From DLAJ01 sp023663615 (GTDB lineage Bacteria; Bacillota; Clostridia; Lachnospirales; Lachnospiraceae), in contig JAMPHA010000019.1 of assembly GCA_023663615.1 (NCBI GenBank), forward strand, positions 1 through 47,409: a stretch of 47,409 nt of DNA. The letters are read 5' to 3'. Within the stretch, counting starts at the first letter, position 1. Each line of letters opens with the position of its first letter. The notes beneath the pieces were generated by a model. It made no database searches and had not been told where the DNA came from. It saw only the letters and a list, made by a program, of their open reading frames with translations. Of the stretch, positions 15,404-24,487 are shown one piece after another. The translations under genes were made by a program, and so were the position numbers.

Positions 15404-17251
15404 TTGGAAACGAGTAGGAAGCATAGAGAAGAAAAAAGAAAAAGAAAACATACAAGCCCGGACTTAACGCTGATCCATCATCTGTTCGGCAGATACGGGA
15501 TTAAACGGCAGCTCTATTTTATCTATCTGCTCGCGCTGTTCGTACCGGTCACGATGCTCGGTATTTTTTTGATCATGAATACGGCCAATCTGTTAAAAAA
15601 TTACTATTCCGACATGGTGGCGTCCGACAATCTGCGCTTAAAAGCTATCTTTTTTGAGATCACGACACAGATGTATAATATGTCCGAAAATATCTGTAAT
15701 GATGAGCATCTTGCACGGATGCTCGGCGCGGAGTATTCGTCGGAGCGCGTCTTTATGGCGGATGCGGATGCGTTTATTAACGGGAACGGTTATATCTACA
15801 ATTATGCCGAGGTGGAGGAGCTGACGATCTATACCGATAATCCGTCCGTCTCGGATCATCGTATTTTCCGGCGGGCGGGGGACGCAGGGGAGACGCCGGA
15901 ATGGTTTTTGCAGGCGGCGGAACGTTCCAGCGTGTTGTGGATGCCGCTTAAGCGGACGGATAAATATGGAAATATTTATTGGAATCTGTGTCTTGTGCGC
16001 AGGATACCGCAGCGAAACGACGGATACCATGCAGTGCTCGTCATCAAGATCAGCGACAACTATCTGCGGACGCGTGTGGAGAGCAGCGATTATGAGACGA
16101 TCATCAGCGCGGACAACGGGCAGATCGTCTATGCGTCGGACCGTACGCTTTACGGGGAACCCATGCATTTGGAGATCGACTATGACGACGCGCATTTTTC
16201 CTATGCGGACGACATGATGCTGGACGGCGGGCGCAGTATTGTCAATATTTCGACGCTGAACATGTACCAGTCCGAATCGCGGATTTATATCTGCACGCTG
16301 AACCGACATGCGTATGACGATATTCACAGGATCACGCGGACCTGTTTTCTGATCGTGTTGACGGCGATCCTTTTGCCGGGGATCATGATTTTCGTGTTCA
16401 CGCGCTATTTTACGACGAGGGTGGAGCTGCTGCGGGAGGAAATGCATAAAGCAAGCCACGGGGATTACAACATTACGGCGGATTTCCGCGGCAGGGACGA
16501 GCTGTCCGAAGCGTTTGCGGACTTACAGGTGATGGTAGAGAAGATACAGGAAAAAGAGGCGGCGATGTATCAGTCGCAGATCGGCGAGAAAGAGCTGATG
16601 AATAAACAGCAGGAAATGGAATTTAAGATGCTCGCGAGCCAGATCAATCCGCATTTTCTTTATAATACATTAGAAACGATCCGTATGAACGCGTTCGCCG
16701 CAGGCGACCGCGAGGTGGCGAACGCCATCAAGCTGCTCGGAAAATCCCTGCGCTATGTATTGGAAAATACCGGAACAGCGTCCACAACGCTGCAGAAAGA
16801 AATGGATTATATTGAAAATTATATCAAGATCCAAAAGTTCCGCTTTGGCAGCAGGATTGATTATCAGCTTATTGTAGATGATGATATTTGCTTAAAAGAT
16901 TACCAGATCCTTCCGCTGCTGCTCCAGCCGATCGTGGAAAACGCCATCCTGCACGGGCTGGAAGAAAAGGAAAACGGCGGTCTGGTCACCGTGCATATTT
17001 ATCTGGATCAGAATCTCCATATTGATATATCCGACAACGGCTGCGGCATGGAGTTAGAGCAGGTAAGAAAGCTGCGCAACAGCATATCTGTGCGCAATCC
17101 GGAGATCAAAGCGAGCATCGGGCTCTATAATATCAACCAGCGGATCAAGCTCTGCTACGGAAGCAGATACGGCATGAGCATCAGCAGCGTGCCGGGAAAA
17201 GGGACGATGATCTCGCTTGTCATTCCGGCAATGACAGATTCTGCCATGTAA
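15404..17251 (+). CDS. sensor histidine kinase, YesM/LytS type
   Basis: Membrane kinase of 615 residues. A basic N-terminus (1-30), a first membrane helix (about 43-62), a large extracellular sensing domain (about 65-305), a second helix (about 310-335) and a HAMP linker are followed by the His_kinase domain (SQINPHFLYNTLE, His417) and an ATPase domain with N-box VENAILHG and G-box DNGCGME. The start is TTG at 15404 with GGGAGG ahead of it. Kinases of this class pair with YesN/AraC-type regulators to control sugar uptake. The likely partner is the minus-strand regulator at 24488, and the transporter lies between them. Confidence 0.92.
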   Translation: METSRKHREEKRKRKHTSPDLTLIHHLFGRYGIKRQLYFIYLLALFVPVTMLGIFLIMNTANLLKNYYSDMVASDNLRLKAIFFEITTQMYNMSENICNDEHLARMLGAEYSSERVFMADADAFINGNGYIYNYAEVEELTIYTDNPSVSDHRIFRRAGDAGETPEWFLQAAERSSVLWMPLKRTDKYGNIYWNLCLVRRIPQRNDGYHAVLVIKISDNYLRTRVESSDYETIISADNGQIVYASDRTLYGEPMHLEIDYDDAHFSYADDMMLDGGRSIVNISTLNMYQSESRIYICTLNRHAYDDIHRITRTCFLIVLTAILLPGIMIFVFTRYFTTRVELLREEMHKASHGDYNITADFRGRDELSEAFADLQVMVEKIQEKEAAMYQSQIGEKELMNKQQEMEFKMLASQINPHFLYNTLETIRMNAFAAGDREVANAIKLLGKSLRYVLENTGTASTTLQKEMDYIENYIKIQKFRFGSRIDYQLIVDDDICLKDYQILPLLLQPIVENAILHGLEEKENGGLVTVHIYLDQNLHIDISDNGCGMELEQVRKLRNSISVRNPEIKASIGLYNINQRIKLCYGSRYGMSISSVPGKGTMISLVIPAMTDSAM

Positions 17252-17368
17252 AAAAAGACAAGTAATAGATGTAAAAAAAAAACCGTATTTTTCTTGTAAT
17301 AGTTATTATAAACTCATAAAGTAAATTCGTGTAATTATGCACGAGGCAACTATATAGGAGGTAGAGTT

Positions 17369-19168
17369 ATGAAAAGGACATTGAAGAAGTGGCTCGTAAC
17401 GCTTCTTTCTGCTGTAATGGTGTTCTCGTCCCTGACGATCACCGCTGCGGCTGAGGGAGAAGAGTATGAGCTGTATGTCGGCTTCGGCGGCGACGCTGCG
17501 GAGAGCGGCGACTGGGGCTATCAGTTCAACAGCCCAAACGCAGATGATAACAAAGGCGACATCACGGCAGTAACGGAGACAATCAAGGTCGGCGAGACGA
17601 AGACGGTTTCCCTGACGGTTCCGAGCGAGGTCATCTATACATGGTGGATCGCACCGGTCATCGTAGCGGAGGGCGTAACGGATTTAAGCGCTGACGTACA
17701 GGTATCCATCGATGGGAACGATGTGACGGGCGATGTGGATTTTTCCGCGGGCGACGCATGGTGGTATGAGGGAACCGGCGCATATGACGAGACGCAGGCG
17801 ATTCGTCTTGCAGGCGGTTACAATGAGTGGGGAACCCACTATATGGAGTCTCCGGTATTTACCACGATCGAGTACACGATCACATTGAACAGTTTAACGG
17901 TAGGCGGCGGTGATGATGCGGCAGCAGGCGAACCGGTTGAGTTGACAGGTCCGTTTGATCTGTATGTCGGCTTCGGCGGCGACGCTGCGGAGAGCGGCGA
18001 CTGGGGCTTCCAGTTCAACAGCCCGAACGCAGACAATAATGCGGGCGACATCACGGCAGTAACGGAGAGCATTTCCGTTGGCGAGACAAAGACGGTCTCC
18101 TTAACGCTTCCGAGCGAGGCAGTTTATACATGGTGGATCGCACCTGTCATTGTGGCAGAGGGTGTAACGGATTTAAGCGCTGACGTGCAGGTATCCATTG
18201 ACGGCAATGACGTAACGGGTGATGTGGACTTTTCTGCAGGCGATGCATGGTGGTATGAAGGTACCGGCGAGTATGACGAGACACAGTCCATCCGTCTTGC
18301 AGGCGGTTACAATGAGTGGGGAACCCACTATATGGAGTCTCCGGTATTTACCACAATCGAGTATACGATCACATTAAACAGTGTAATGGCAGGCGGTGCA
18401 GCACCGGCAGAGGAAGAGCCGGAAGAAGAGGCGCCTACAGCAGGACCGGTCGATCTTGACGGAACCTACAATGCATACCTTGGTTTCCAGACGCCGAAGT
18501 TCTCTTTCCGCAACGCATGTGATGACGGAAGCTACGGCAGAGACGTAGAGGCAGATGTGGATTACTTCCATCAGGTAACAGGCTGGGACGGCAATGATGC
18601 AGTAACGCTTCCCGGTACGTTTACCGATGCGGTGATCGCAGGTAACGGCACCTATACCGTATCTGTTGACGGTTTAAGCTTCCCGGACGGTGAGTTTGCA
18701 GATCAGGAGTACATGAATCTGATCTTCTTATCCACGGATATTCCGAACACCGGAGAGATTACGATCTCTGATGTGAAGCTGTCCGTAAACGGATCCAGCG
18801 TAGATCTGCCGAACGGCGCGCTGCTCAGCCCGGATTCCGAGAGCGTAATCAACATGCTGCTTCAGAACATCTGGAATGACGATGTCAAGGAGGTCGGCTA
18901 TTATGCAGTACCGCCTACAAGCATGAGCATTACCTTCACGGTAAGCGGCTTTAACTATGACGCGGAAGCACCGGCAGAGGAGCCTTCAGGCGATACCAGC
19001 GATGCGACGCCGATAGACGATACGACTCCGGCACCTGCGGAGGAGACGACTTCCACTGATACAGAGAAGAGCGGTTCCAACGTCGTTGTCATCGTTGTGA
19101 TCGTTGTCGTAGTTGTTGTTGCAGCGGCTGTCGCAGGCGTTGTAGTAGCAAAGAAGAAAAAGAAATAA
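17369..19168 (+). CDS. surface-anchored repeat protein of the sugar-uptake locus, function unknown
   Basis: 599 residues: signal peptide (cleavage near AAAEG, about 26-29), two almost identical domains (about 35-175 and 198-338, each Trp/Gly/Asp-rich with VYTWWIAPVIVAEGVTDL), acidic Pro/Glu linkers, a third more distant domain (about 365-530, starting YNAYLGFQT), a Thr/Pro/Asp-rich stalk, and a C-terminal membrane helix made almost only of Val and Ala followed by five lysines. No catalytic motif is seen. The beta-rich, aromatic-rich domains and the place between sensor kinase and permeases suggest a glycan-binding or presenting protein; that is inference. AGGAGG precedes the ATG. Confidence 0.8.
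   Translation: MKRTLKKWLVTLLSAVMVFSSLTITAAAEGEEYELYVGFGGDAAESGDWGYQFNSPNADDNKGDITAVTETIKVGETKTVSLTVPSEVIYTWWIAPVIVAEGVTDLSADVQVSIDGNDVTGDVDFSAGDAWWYEGTGAYDETQAIRLAGGYNEWGTHYMESPVFTTIEYTITLNSLTVGGGDDAAAGEPVELTGPFDLYVGFGGDAAESGDWGFQFNSPNADNNAGDITAVTESISVGETKTVSLTLPSEAVYTWWIAPVIVAEGVTDLSADVQVSIDGNDVTGDVDFSAGDAWWYEGTGEYDETQSIRLAGGYNEWGTHYMESPVFTTIEYTITLNSVMAGGAAPAEEEPEEEAPTAGPVDLDGTYNAYLGFQTPKFSFRNACDDGSYGRDVEADVDYFHQVTGWDGNDAVTLPGTFTDAVIAGNGTYTVSVDGLSFPDGEFADQEYMNLIFLSTDIPNTGEITISDVKLSVNGSSVDLPNGALLSPDSESVINMLLQNIWNDDVKEVGYYAVPPTSMSITFTVSGFNYDAEAPAEEPSGDTSDATPIDDTTPAPAEETTSTDTEKSGSNVVVIVVIVVVVVVAAAVAGVVVAKKKKK
17471..17893 (+). repeat. long tandem repeat within the surface protein gene, copy 1
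   Basis: About 423 bp repeated at 17960-18382 with an offset of exactly 489 bp (163 codons). Long runs are identical at DNA level, including at synonymous positions, which points to recent duplication or gene conversion. Confidence 0.85.
17960..18382 (+). repeat. long tandem repeat within the surface protein gene, copy 2
   Basis: Second copy of 17471-17893. Differences cluster in the KGD/AGD and IKVGE/SVGE region and in scattered third positions. The THYMESPVFTTIEYTITLNS end is conserved in both. Confidence 0.85.
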
Positions 19169-19192
19169 TGCACTGAGCATTCAGAGAAAACA

Positions 19193-19230
19193 AAAGAGGC
19201 AGAGTCCGCAGCGGCTCTGCCTCTTTCCTT
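19193..19230 (+). terminator. intrinsic terminator after the surface protein gene
   Basis: Perfect 12-bp stem AAAGAGGCAGAG (19193-19204) with CTCTGCCTCTTT (19215-19226), loop of ten bases that can add CCG/CGG, followed by a short T/C tract. It lies 24 bases after the stop. Confidence 0.85.
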
Positions 19231-19413
19231 GGTTTCAAAAAAGTAATGTATTTTTTATCAAGTATTGACCGTATCTTAACAAATTTTTTTTCTTTATAAT
19301 AAATGGTATATATGGAGTAGTTTGTGAGAGACTGCAAAGCGCTCCGAAAGATGATTCTGCGTGCGTTCAGCCGCAGTGTAATCTTTGAAAGAAGATCATG
19401 AGGGAGGTAAAAG

Positions 19414-20877
19414 ATGAAAGAAGAATTATCCCCAAGAGAGCAGACCGCAAATAAACTGTATATTCCGCTTCGGATTTTGATGGTATTATCTGCGGTTTTG
19501 CTGTTCTTTCCGGCGATCAATCCTGCGTTGATGATCACAAGCGCAGGGCAGGCGAAGGTAAGCGGGACAGCGTCGCTGTTTACCTGTGCCGTATCCTATG
19601 GCAGCCTGACGAACGGCTTAAACCGTGCGTTCCGTGTGGGCTGGGTCAGTCAGGGACTTTTTGTGATGTTGTATGTGGCATGTATCCTGCTGGTGCTTGG
19701 AATTGCGGCAGCGGCAGCCGCAGGCTGTATGTCGGCAGGTAACCGCAAACTAAAGAATTTGGGAAATATCATTGCCGTTGCCGGCGGCGTATCGCAGATT
19801 GTCGGTGCGGTCATGATCCTGATATTCTATTTTCTGATGCGCGATTCCGCGGATATGAGCAAGATCACCATGCAGTTCCCGTCGGCGGTATGGATCTATA
19901 TCGTGATGGGCGCGGTTGTTTTGTTATTGTCCATTGCGGTCACGATCTTAGTGCCGAAAGCGGGCAAGGACGAGCGCTTTGAAATCGAATCGAAATATAA
20001 GCTGTTCCTGATGATCATGCCGTTTTTGGTTCTCTGCTTTGCGTTTTCCTATCTGCCGCTGTTTTCGTGGCGTTATGCATTCTTTGATTATACGGCGGGC
20101 GGCGAGATCAGCTGGGATAACTTTGTCGGATTCAAATGGTTCAAGGTGCTGTTCCAAAATGAGGCGTATACAAGGCGTCTGATGACCGTTATGAAGAATA
20201 CGCTTGCCATGAGCGGACTCGGTCTGTTGACAAGCTGGCTTCCGATGGCGTTCGCGATCTTCCTTGCAGAAATGAAAAGCATGAAATGCCGTCGGTTCGT
20301 GCAGACGTTTACGACGATCCCGAACTTTATCAGCTGGGTATTGATCTATGCGATCGCGTTTGCCATGTTTAATACGGACGGTTTCATTAACGCCCTGCTC
20401 CAGGCTTTCGGCATCAACGCTACGGGCAATTACTTGGGCGGAAATTCCCATATGTGGCTAAAGATGCTGGCATGGGGAACTTGGAAGGGCGTCGGCTGGA
20501 GCGCGATCATCTACATATCCGGAATTGCCGGGATCGACCAACAGCTCTATGAAGCGGCGACCGTGGACGGCGCAGGACGCTTCCAGAGAATGTGGCACAT
20601 TACGCTGCCCGGTCTGCTTCCTACCTATACGGTTATGCTGATCATGTCCATCGCGGGTATCCTGAGCAACGGTATGGATCAGTATCTGGTATTTACAAAT
20701 GCACAGAATAAGTATTCCATAGAGGTTCTTGATCTTTATGTATACAATCTGGGTATCGGAAACGGAGATATTCCGCTTTCCACCGTTGTCGGTATGATGA
20801 AATCGATCATCGCGGTCATTCTGCTCTTTGTTGCGAACAAGGTAGCGAAGTCCGTCCGCGGCGAAAATATTGTTTAG
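19414..20877 (+). CDS. ABC transporter permease, LplB type, with extra N-terminal membrane domain
   Basis: Inner-membrane subunit of a carbohydrate ABC importer, 487 residues. From about residue 190 it matches the usual LplB/YtcP-type permease of about 300 residues, with the EAA loop EAATVDGAGRFQRMWHITLP that docks the ATPase. Before that is an added region with about four hydrophobic segments (about 15-35, 75-105, 120-145, 155-180) not normally present. AGGGAGG precedes the ATG. A TATAAT at 19295-19300 could be the operon's -10 box, but no -35 box stands at proper spacing. Permease 2 and the binding protein follow; no ATPase is encoded, so a shared MsmK/UgpC-type ATPase is needed. Confidence 0.9.
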   Translation: MKEELSPREQTANKLYIPLRILMVLSAVLLFFPAINPALMITSAGQAKVSGTASLFTCAVSYGSLTNGLNRAFRVGWVSQGLFVMLYVACILLVLGIAAAAAAGCMSAGNRKLKNLGNIIAVAGGVSQIVGAVMILIFYFLMRDSADMSKITMQFPSAVWIYIVMGAVVLLLSIAVTILVPKAGKDERFEIESKYKLFLMIMPFLVLCFAFSYLPLFSWRYAFFDYTAGGEISWDNFVGFKWFKVLFQNEAYTRRLMTVMKNTLAMSGLGLLTSWLPMAFAIFLAEMKSMKCRRFVQTFTTIPNFISWVLIYAIAFAMFNTDGFINALLQAFGINATGNYLGGNSHMWLKMLAWGTWKGVGWSAIIYISGIAGIDQQLYEAATVDGAGRFQRMWHITLPGLLPTYTVMLIMSIAGILSNGMDQYLVFTNAQNKYSIEVLDLYVYNLGIGNGDIPLSTVVGMMKSIIAVILLFVANKVAKSVRGENIV

Positions 20878-20890
20878 GAGGTGACGGACT

Positions 20891-21856
20891 ATGGCGATGA
20901 CAAAGCAGGAAAAACTCGATGCAAAAGCAGAAAAAGCGTACGAGAAAAAGCATAAAAGAAAATATCGGCTGACCGCAGGGGACGTTGTTTTCAATATTTT
21001 GAATTATGGCTTTTTTGGAATTTTTACGTTAAGCTGTATTTTCCCGTTCTATTATATTTTTATCAACACGATTTCCAGCCGGAGCGCGGTTGCCAGAGGA
21101 GACGTGCTCTTTTATCCGATCGGCGTGACGCTGAAGAACTACCTGGATATTCTGAAAGTAGACGATGTATTCCAGGCGTTCGGCGTATCCGTTGCGAGAA
21201 CGTTTATCGGTACGGTGCTGATGGTATTGGCGACCGGATTTATCGGCTATCTGGTAACAAAAGAGGAAATGTGGCATAGAAAACTGTGGTACCGTTTCCT
21301 GATCATTACGATGTATTTCAATGCGGGTATCATTCCATGGTATATGAATATGAACATGCTCGGTCTGACCGATCACTTCATTGCGTATATCATTCCCGGC
21401 ATTGTAGCGCCCTATAACATTATATTGGTAAAGACGTATATCGAATCCATTCCGGGTGAGCTGGAGGAAAGCGCGTTTATGGACGGGGCGGGGTATCTGA
21501 CGGTGTTCTGGAAGATTGTCTGGCCGCTCAGCCGACCGATCTTAGCGACGATCGCGATCTTCGGCGCGGTAGGGCATTGGAACTCTTTCACGGATTCTCT
21601 GATCCTGATGCAGAATACGCCGAAGCTCTATACCTTACAGCACTTACTGTATAACTACTTAAATCAGGCGACAAATATCGGAGCGGCGATGAATTCGGGC
21701 GATTCGGCAGCGATGGCGGCAGCGGCGGAAATGTTGAATAATAAGGTTATCAAGTATACGGTGGCGATGACCTCTATTATCCCGATCCTGCTCGTATATC
21801 CGTTCATGCAGCGTTATTTTGAAAAGGGTATCATGCTCGGTGCGGTCAAGGGTTGA
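20891..21856 (+). CDS. carbohydrate ABC transporter permease, YtcP/MalG type
   Basis: Second permease subunit, 321 residues with about six membrane helices. The EAA loop reads ESAFMDGAGYLTVFWKIVWP, as in YtcP-like permeases. The N-terminal 25 residues are very basic (cytoplasmic). AGGAGG lies at the end of the preceding gene, 13 bases separate the two, so they are coupled. With the LplB-like protein it forms the channel for the substrate delivered by the lipoprotein at 21907. Confidence 0.93.
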   Translation: MAMTKQEKLDAKAEKAYEKKHKRKYRLTAGDVVFNILNYGFFGIFTLSCIFPFYYIFINTISSRSAVARGDVLFYPIGVTLKNYLDILKVDDVFQAFGVSVARTFIGTVLMVLATGFIGYLVTKEEMWHRKLWYRFLIITMYFNAGIIPWYMNMNMLGLTDHFIAYIIPGIVAPYNIILVKTYIESIPGELEESAFMDGAGYLTVFWKIVWPLSRPILATIAIFGAVGHWNSFTDSLILMQNTPKLYTLQHLLYNYLNQATNIGAAMNSGDSAAMAAAAEMLNNKVIKYTVAMTSIIPILLVYPFMQRYFEKGIMLGAVKG

Positions 21857-21906
21857 TCGTCGTCATGGTAATAGAACAGCAGTAACACAAAGAAGGAGGA
21901 TGAAAG

Positions 21907-23589
21907 ATGAAAAAGATGTTCAAGAAGGTCACAGTGCTGGCATTGGCGTGCGTTATGCTGATGTCCACTGTCGCAGGCTGCGGCGGGAGCGGAAAGGATA
22001 AGCCGATCACGATCACGATCTATTCCCAGCTTGCAAACTTTTCCGGTGAGCAGACCGGATGGTCGGCAAAGATATTGAAGGATAAGTTCAATGTCATTGT
22101 CAATATCGTACCCGATCAGGACGGCGTGTTTGAGACGCGTATGGAGGGCGGTAACTTAGGCGATATTGTCGTATTTGGATCGGTCGGCGACGACTATCAG
22201 AATGCGGTCAATGCCGGACTGCTCTATGACTGGGAGGCGGATAATCTGCTTCATGAGTACGGTCCCTACATTGAGGAGCACTGCCCGAACGCATTGGAGA
22301 ACAACCGCAATATGAACGGCGGAACAATTTATGCGATCGGTAATAACCTTGCAACGTCCACAGAGGATATTGATAAGTTCATTTACACATGGGATTTGCG
22401 CTGGGATCTGTATAAAGAGCTCGGCTATCCGGAATTCCATACGCTGGATGATCTGGTAGAGGTCCTTGCAGATATGAAAGAACTTGCACCGTTAGACGAT
22501 AACGGCAAGGAGACTTATGCGATTGGTCTTTGGCCGGATTGGGACGGAACGATGGTTATGTATGTAAAGTCCATGGCAAGCGCGTTCTACGGTTATGAGG
22601 GCGACTTCCAGTTAGGTCTTTACAATTATGAGAATGGTGAGTTCTACGGCGCGCTGGAAGAAGGCGGTCCGTACATGACCTGCCTGAAGTTCTTTAATAA
22701 CTTGAATCAGAGAGGTCTGATTGATCCGAACTCCATGACGAACACCTACGAGGAAATGAAGCAGAAGCTGCTTGCGAGCGGATACTTCATGTCCATCTTT
22801 GATTACAGCGGCAGCATGATCTACAATGAGAACCATTTGGAAGATAACAGACAGATGTTCCCGTGCGCACCGCTTGATGCAAGCCCGATCGTATCCGGTC
22901 TGAGCACGCTCGGCAGCAACAGAGTATGGGCGATCGGCGCGAATACGGAGTATCCGGAGCTGTGTATGGAGATCATTAACTGGCTCTTTACTCCGGAAGG
23001 AACAATGACTTATAACTATGGACCGCAGGGTCTCTGCTGGGACTATGATGAAGACGGACATCCCTGCTTCACCGAGTTCGGCGAGCAGGCGTACTTAGAC
23101 CGTGAGACCATGATGATCGGTGACTATGAGGGAACCGGTACGTTTAACGACGGCGCATTCGCATTCAATAATACGACGTGGACGCTGAGCGCGGATAATC
23201 TGGATTCGAATGGCGATAAGTATGATTATCAGACATGGCCTTCCTATCAAATTCCGGCAAAAACCGAGATCGAGCAGGATTGGAGAGATTACACCGGAGC
23301 GACGAATAAGCAGGAATACATGGTAGGAAGAGGCGTTTACTCGATCGCACCGATCTCCACGTATCAGCAGAATAAGCTGGAAGGCGAGATGAAGACGAAG
23401 TGGGAGGCGGTTACGGATGTGATTGTAACATACTCCTGGCGCGCAATCTACGCAAAGGACGATGCGGAGTACGATCAGATCGTAGCAGAAATGATCCAGC
23501 TGGCAAATGATTACGGTTATCAGGAGTGCCTGGATCTGTCCAATGAGCAGTCTGCGATCAGATATGCATGTGAGCAGGAATTGAAATGA
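21907..23589 (+). CDS. extracellular solute-binding lipoprotein (carbohydrate ABC importer)
   Basis: 560 residues with a lipoprotein signal peptide, lipobox TVAGC (Cys25), and the large two-lobed binding fold of the LipO/YtcQ group. Features include ITIYSQLANFSGEQTGW at the start, AIGLWPDWDGTM, and INWLFTPEGTMTYNYGPQG in the second lobe. It is anchored outside the membrane and hands substrate to the two permeases before it. It is clearly related to the binding protein at 27571 on the other strand. AAGGAGG precedes the ATG. Confidence 0.92.
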   Translation: MKKMFKKVTVLALACVMLMSTVAGCGGSGKDKPITITIYSQLANFSGEQTGWSAKILKDKFNVIVNIVPDQDGVFETRMEGGNLGDIVVFGSVGDDYQNAVNAGLLYDWEADNLLHEYGPYIEEHCPNALENNRNMNGGTIYAIGNNLATSTEDIDKFIYTWDLRWDLYKELGYPEFHTLDDLVEVLADMKELAPLDDNGKETYAIGLWPDWDGTMVMYVKSMASAFYGYEGDFQLGLYNYENGEFYGALEEGGPYMTCLKFFNNLNQRGLIDPNSMTNTYEEMKQKLLASGYFMSIFDYSGSMIYNENHLEDNRQMFPCAPLDASPIVSGLSTLGSNRVWAIGANTEYPELCMEIINWLFTPEGTMTYNYGPQGLCWDYDEDGHPCFTEFGEQAYLDRETMMIGDYEGTGTFNDGAFAFNNTTWTLSADNLDSNGDKYDYQTWPSYQIPAKTEIEQDWRDYTGATNKQEYMVGRGVYSIAPISTYQQNKLEGEMKTKWEAVTDVIVTYSWRAIYAKDDAEYDQIVAEMIQLANDYGYQECLDLSNEQSAIRYACEQELK

Positions 23590-23656
23590 TCGGATAACGG
23601 CGGAAGCGCAGGGTATACCGTGTGTTTTGCCTGAAATGAGTCTGTGAGAAGAAAAA

Positions 23657-23690
23657 AAGGGGAGGCTGTTCTGACCGGACAGCCTTTCCT
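23657..23690 (+). terminator. hairpin with T-rich tail after the binding-protein gene
   Basis: AGGCTGT (23663-23669) pairs with ACAGCCT (23679-23685), extendable by AAAGG-type flanks, followed by TTCCTTATCTT. It may partly end the highly expressed binding-protein transcript before the YesL-like gene. Confidence 0.55.
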
Positions 23691-23732
23691 TATCTTACGA
23701 GGGCGGATTTCAATAAGAGTGGAGGATTATAC

Positions 23733-24398
23733 ATGAGTTTCTTTAGTCCGGAAGGCGCGCTGTACCGTTTTATCACCCGTTTCTGGGACATCGTGAAGCT
23801 GAGCGTGCTGTGGCTGGTATTCAGTCTTCCGATCGTCACGACCGGAGCCGCGACGGTTGCGGTGTTTTCCGTTACGATGAAGATGATCGATGAGTCGGAG
23901 GGATATGTCGCGCATCAATTTGTGAAAGCGTTCAAAGCGAATTTAAGAAACGGCATACCGCTGGGGGCTTTATTTATTGTATGTATGGAGGTCGTCAACT
24001 TTGACTTTCAGATGTTCCAAAAAGGGGAAGGAAACCCGATGATGCCGCTGATCTTCGGTATCATTGCGCTGTTTGTATTTATGATGGGGTTTGTGTATGC
24101 GTTTCCGCTTTCCGCCCGCTATGAGAATACGCTGTTTCGGACGATCAAAAACTCCGCAGACATTGCGACGCGTTATTTTCTGCGGACGCTCAGTTTATTC
24201 TTTCTTCTGTTTGTAGAGATTTTATTGATCTTCTTTAACTGGACGACGCTGTTTGTCGGCGCGTTGATTGGTCCGGGCTGCATCTGCCTTACGATTTCGG
24301 GCTATGCCGTTCCGTTTTTTCGCGAGATCGAGAAAGAGGAAGGAGCCGTGACCTATAAGCAGACGGAGAAGGAAGAGGAGCTTCATAAGGAAGAATAA
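23733..24398 (+). CDS. YesL family protein (DUF624)
   Basis: Membrane protein of 221 residues with four to five helices; the start FFSPEGALYRFITRFWDIVKLSVLWLVFSLPIVT is the diagnostic DUF624/YesL pattern. Such proteins travel with LplB/YtcP transporters and YesMN systems; their exact role is not established. The Lys/Glu-rich tail is cytoplasmic. It ends in front of a tandem hairpin shared with the convergent regulator gene. Confidence 0.88.
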   Translation: MSFFSPEGALYRFITRFWDIVKLSVLWLVFSLPIVTTGAATVAVFSVTMKMIDESEGYVAHQFVKAFKANLRNGIPLGALFIVCMEVVNFDFQMFQKGEGNPMMPLIFGIIALFVFMMGFVYAFPLSARYENTLFRTIKNSADIATRYFLRTLSLFFLLFVEILLIFFNWTTLFVGALIGPGCICLTISGYAVPFFREIEKEEGAVTYKQTEKEEELHKEE

Positions 24399-24422
24399 AA
24401 AAGGACGCAAAAGCGCCAAAAA

Positions 24423-24453
24423 GACGTAAAGCGCCCTTTTGGCGCTTTACGTC
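24423..24453. terminator. bidirectional terminator between yesL-like gene and regulator
   Basis: Perfect 13-bp stem GACGTAAAGCGCC (24423-24435), loop CTTTT, GGCGCTTTACGTC (24441-24453). On the minus strand it is followed at once by TTTTT and again by TTTTTT, a strong terminator for the regulator operon; on the plus strand the tail is only CTTTC. Confidence 0.8.
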
Positions 24454-24459
24454 CTTTCG

Positions 24460-24482
24460 AAGAATCTGCTTCGCAGATTCTT
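24460..24482. terminator. second hairpin of the convergent terminator region
   Basis: Perfect 10-bp stem AAGAATCTGC (24460-24469), loop TTC, GCAGATTCTT (24473-24482). It stands directly beside the 13-bp hairpin, six bases from the regulator's stop codon. Confidence 0.6.
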
Positions 24483-24487
24483 CCGGG

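Noticed and set aside
15638..16459. 273-residue minus-strand frame opposite the sensor kinase
   Set aside because: Its composition is that of an antisense shadow, opposite a complete kinase.
19331..19350. Possible catabolite-repression (cre) site before the permease genes
   Set aside because: TGCAAAGCGCTCC resembles half of a cre palindrome, but the CG centre and the right half do not fit the consensus.
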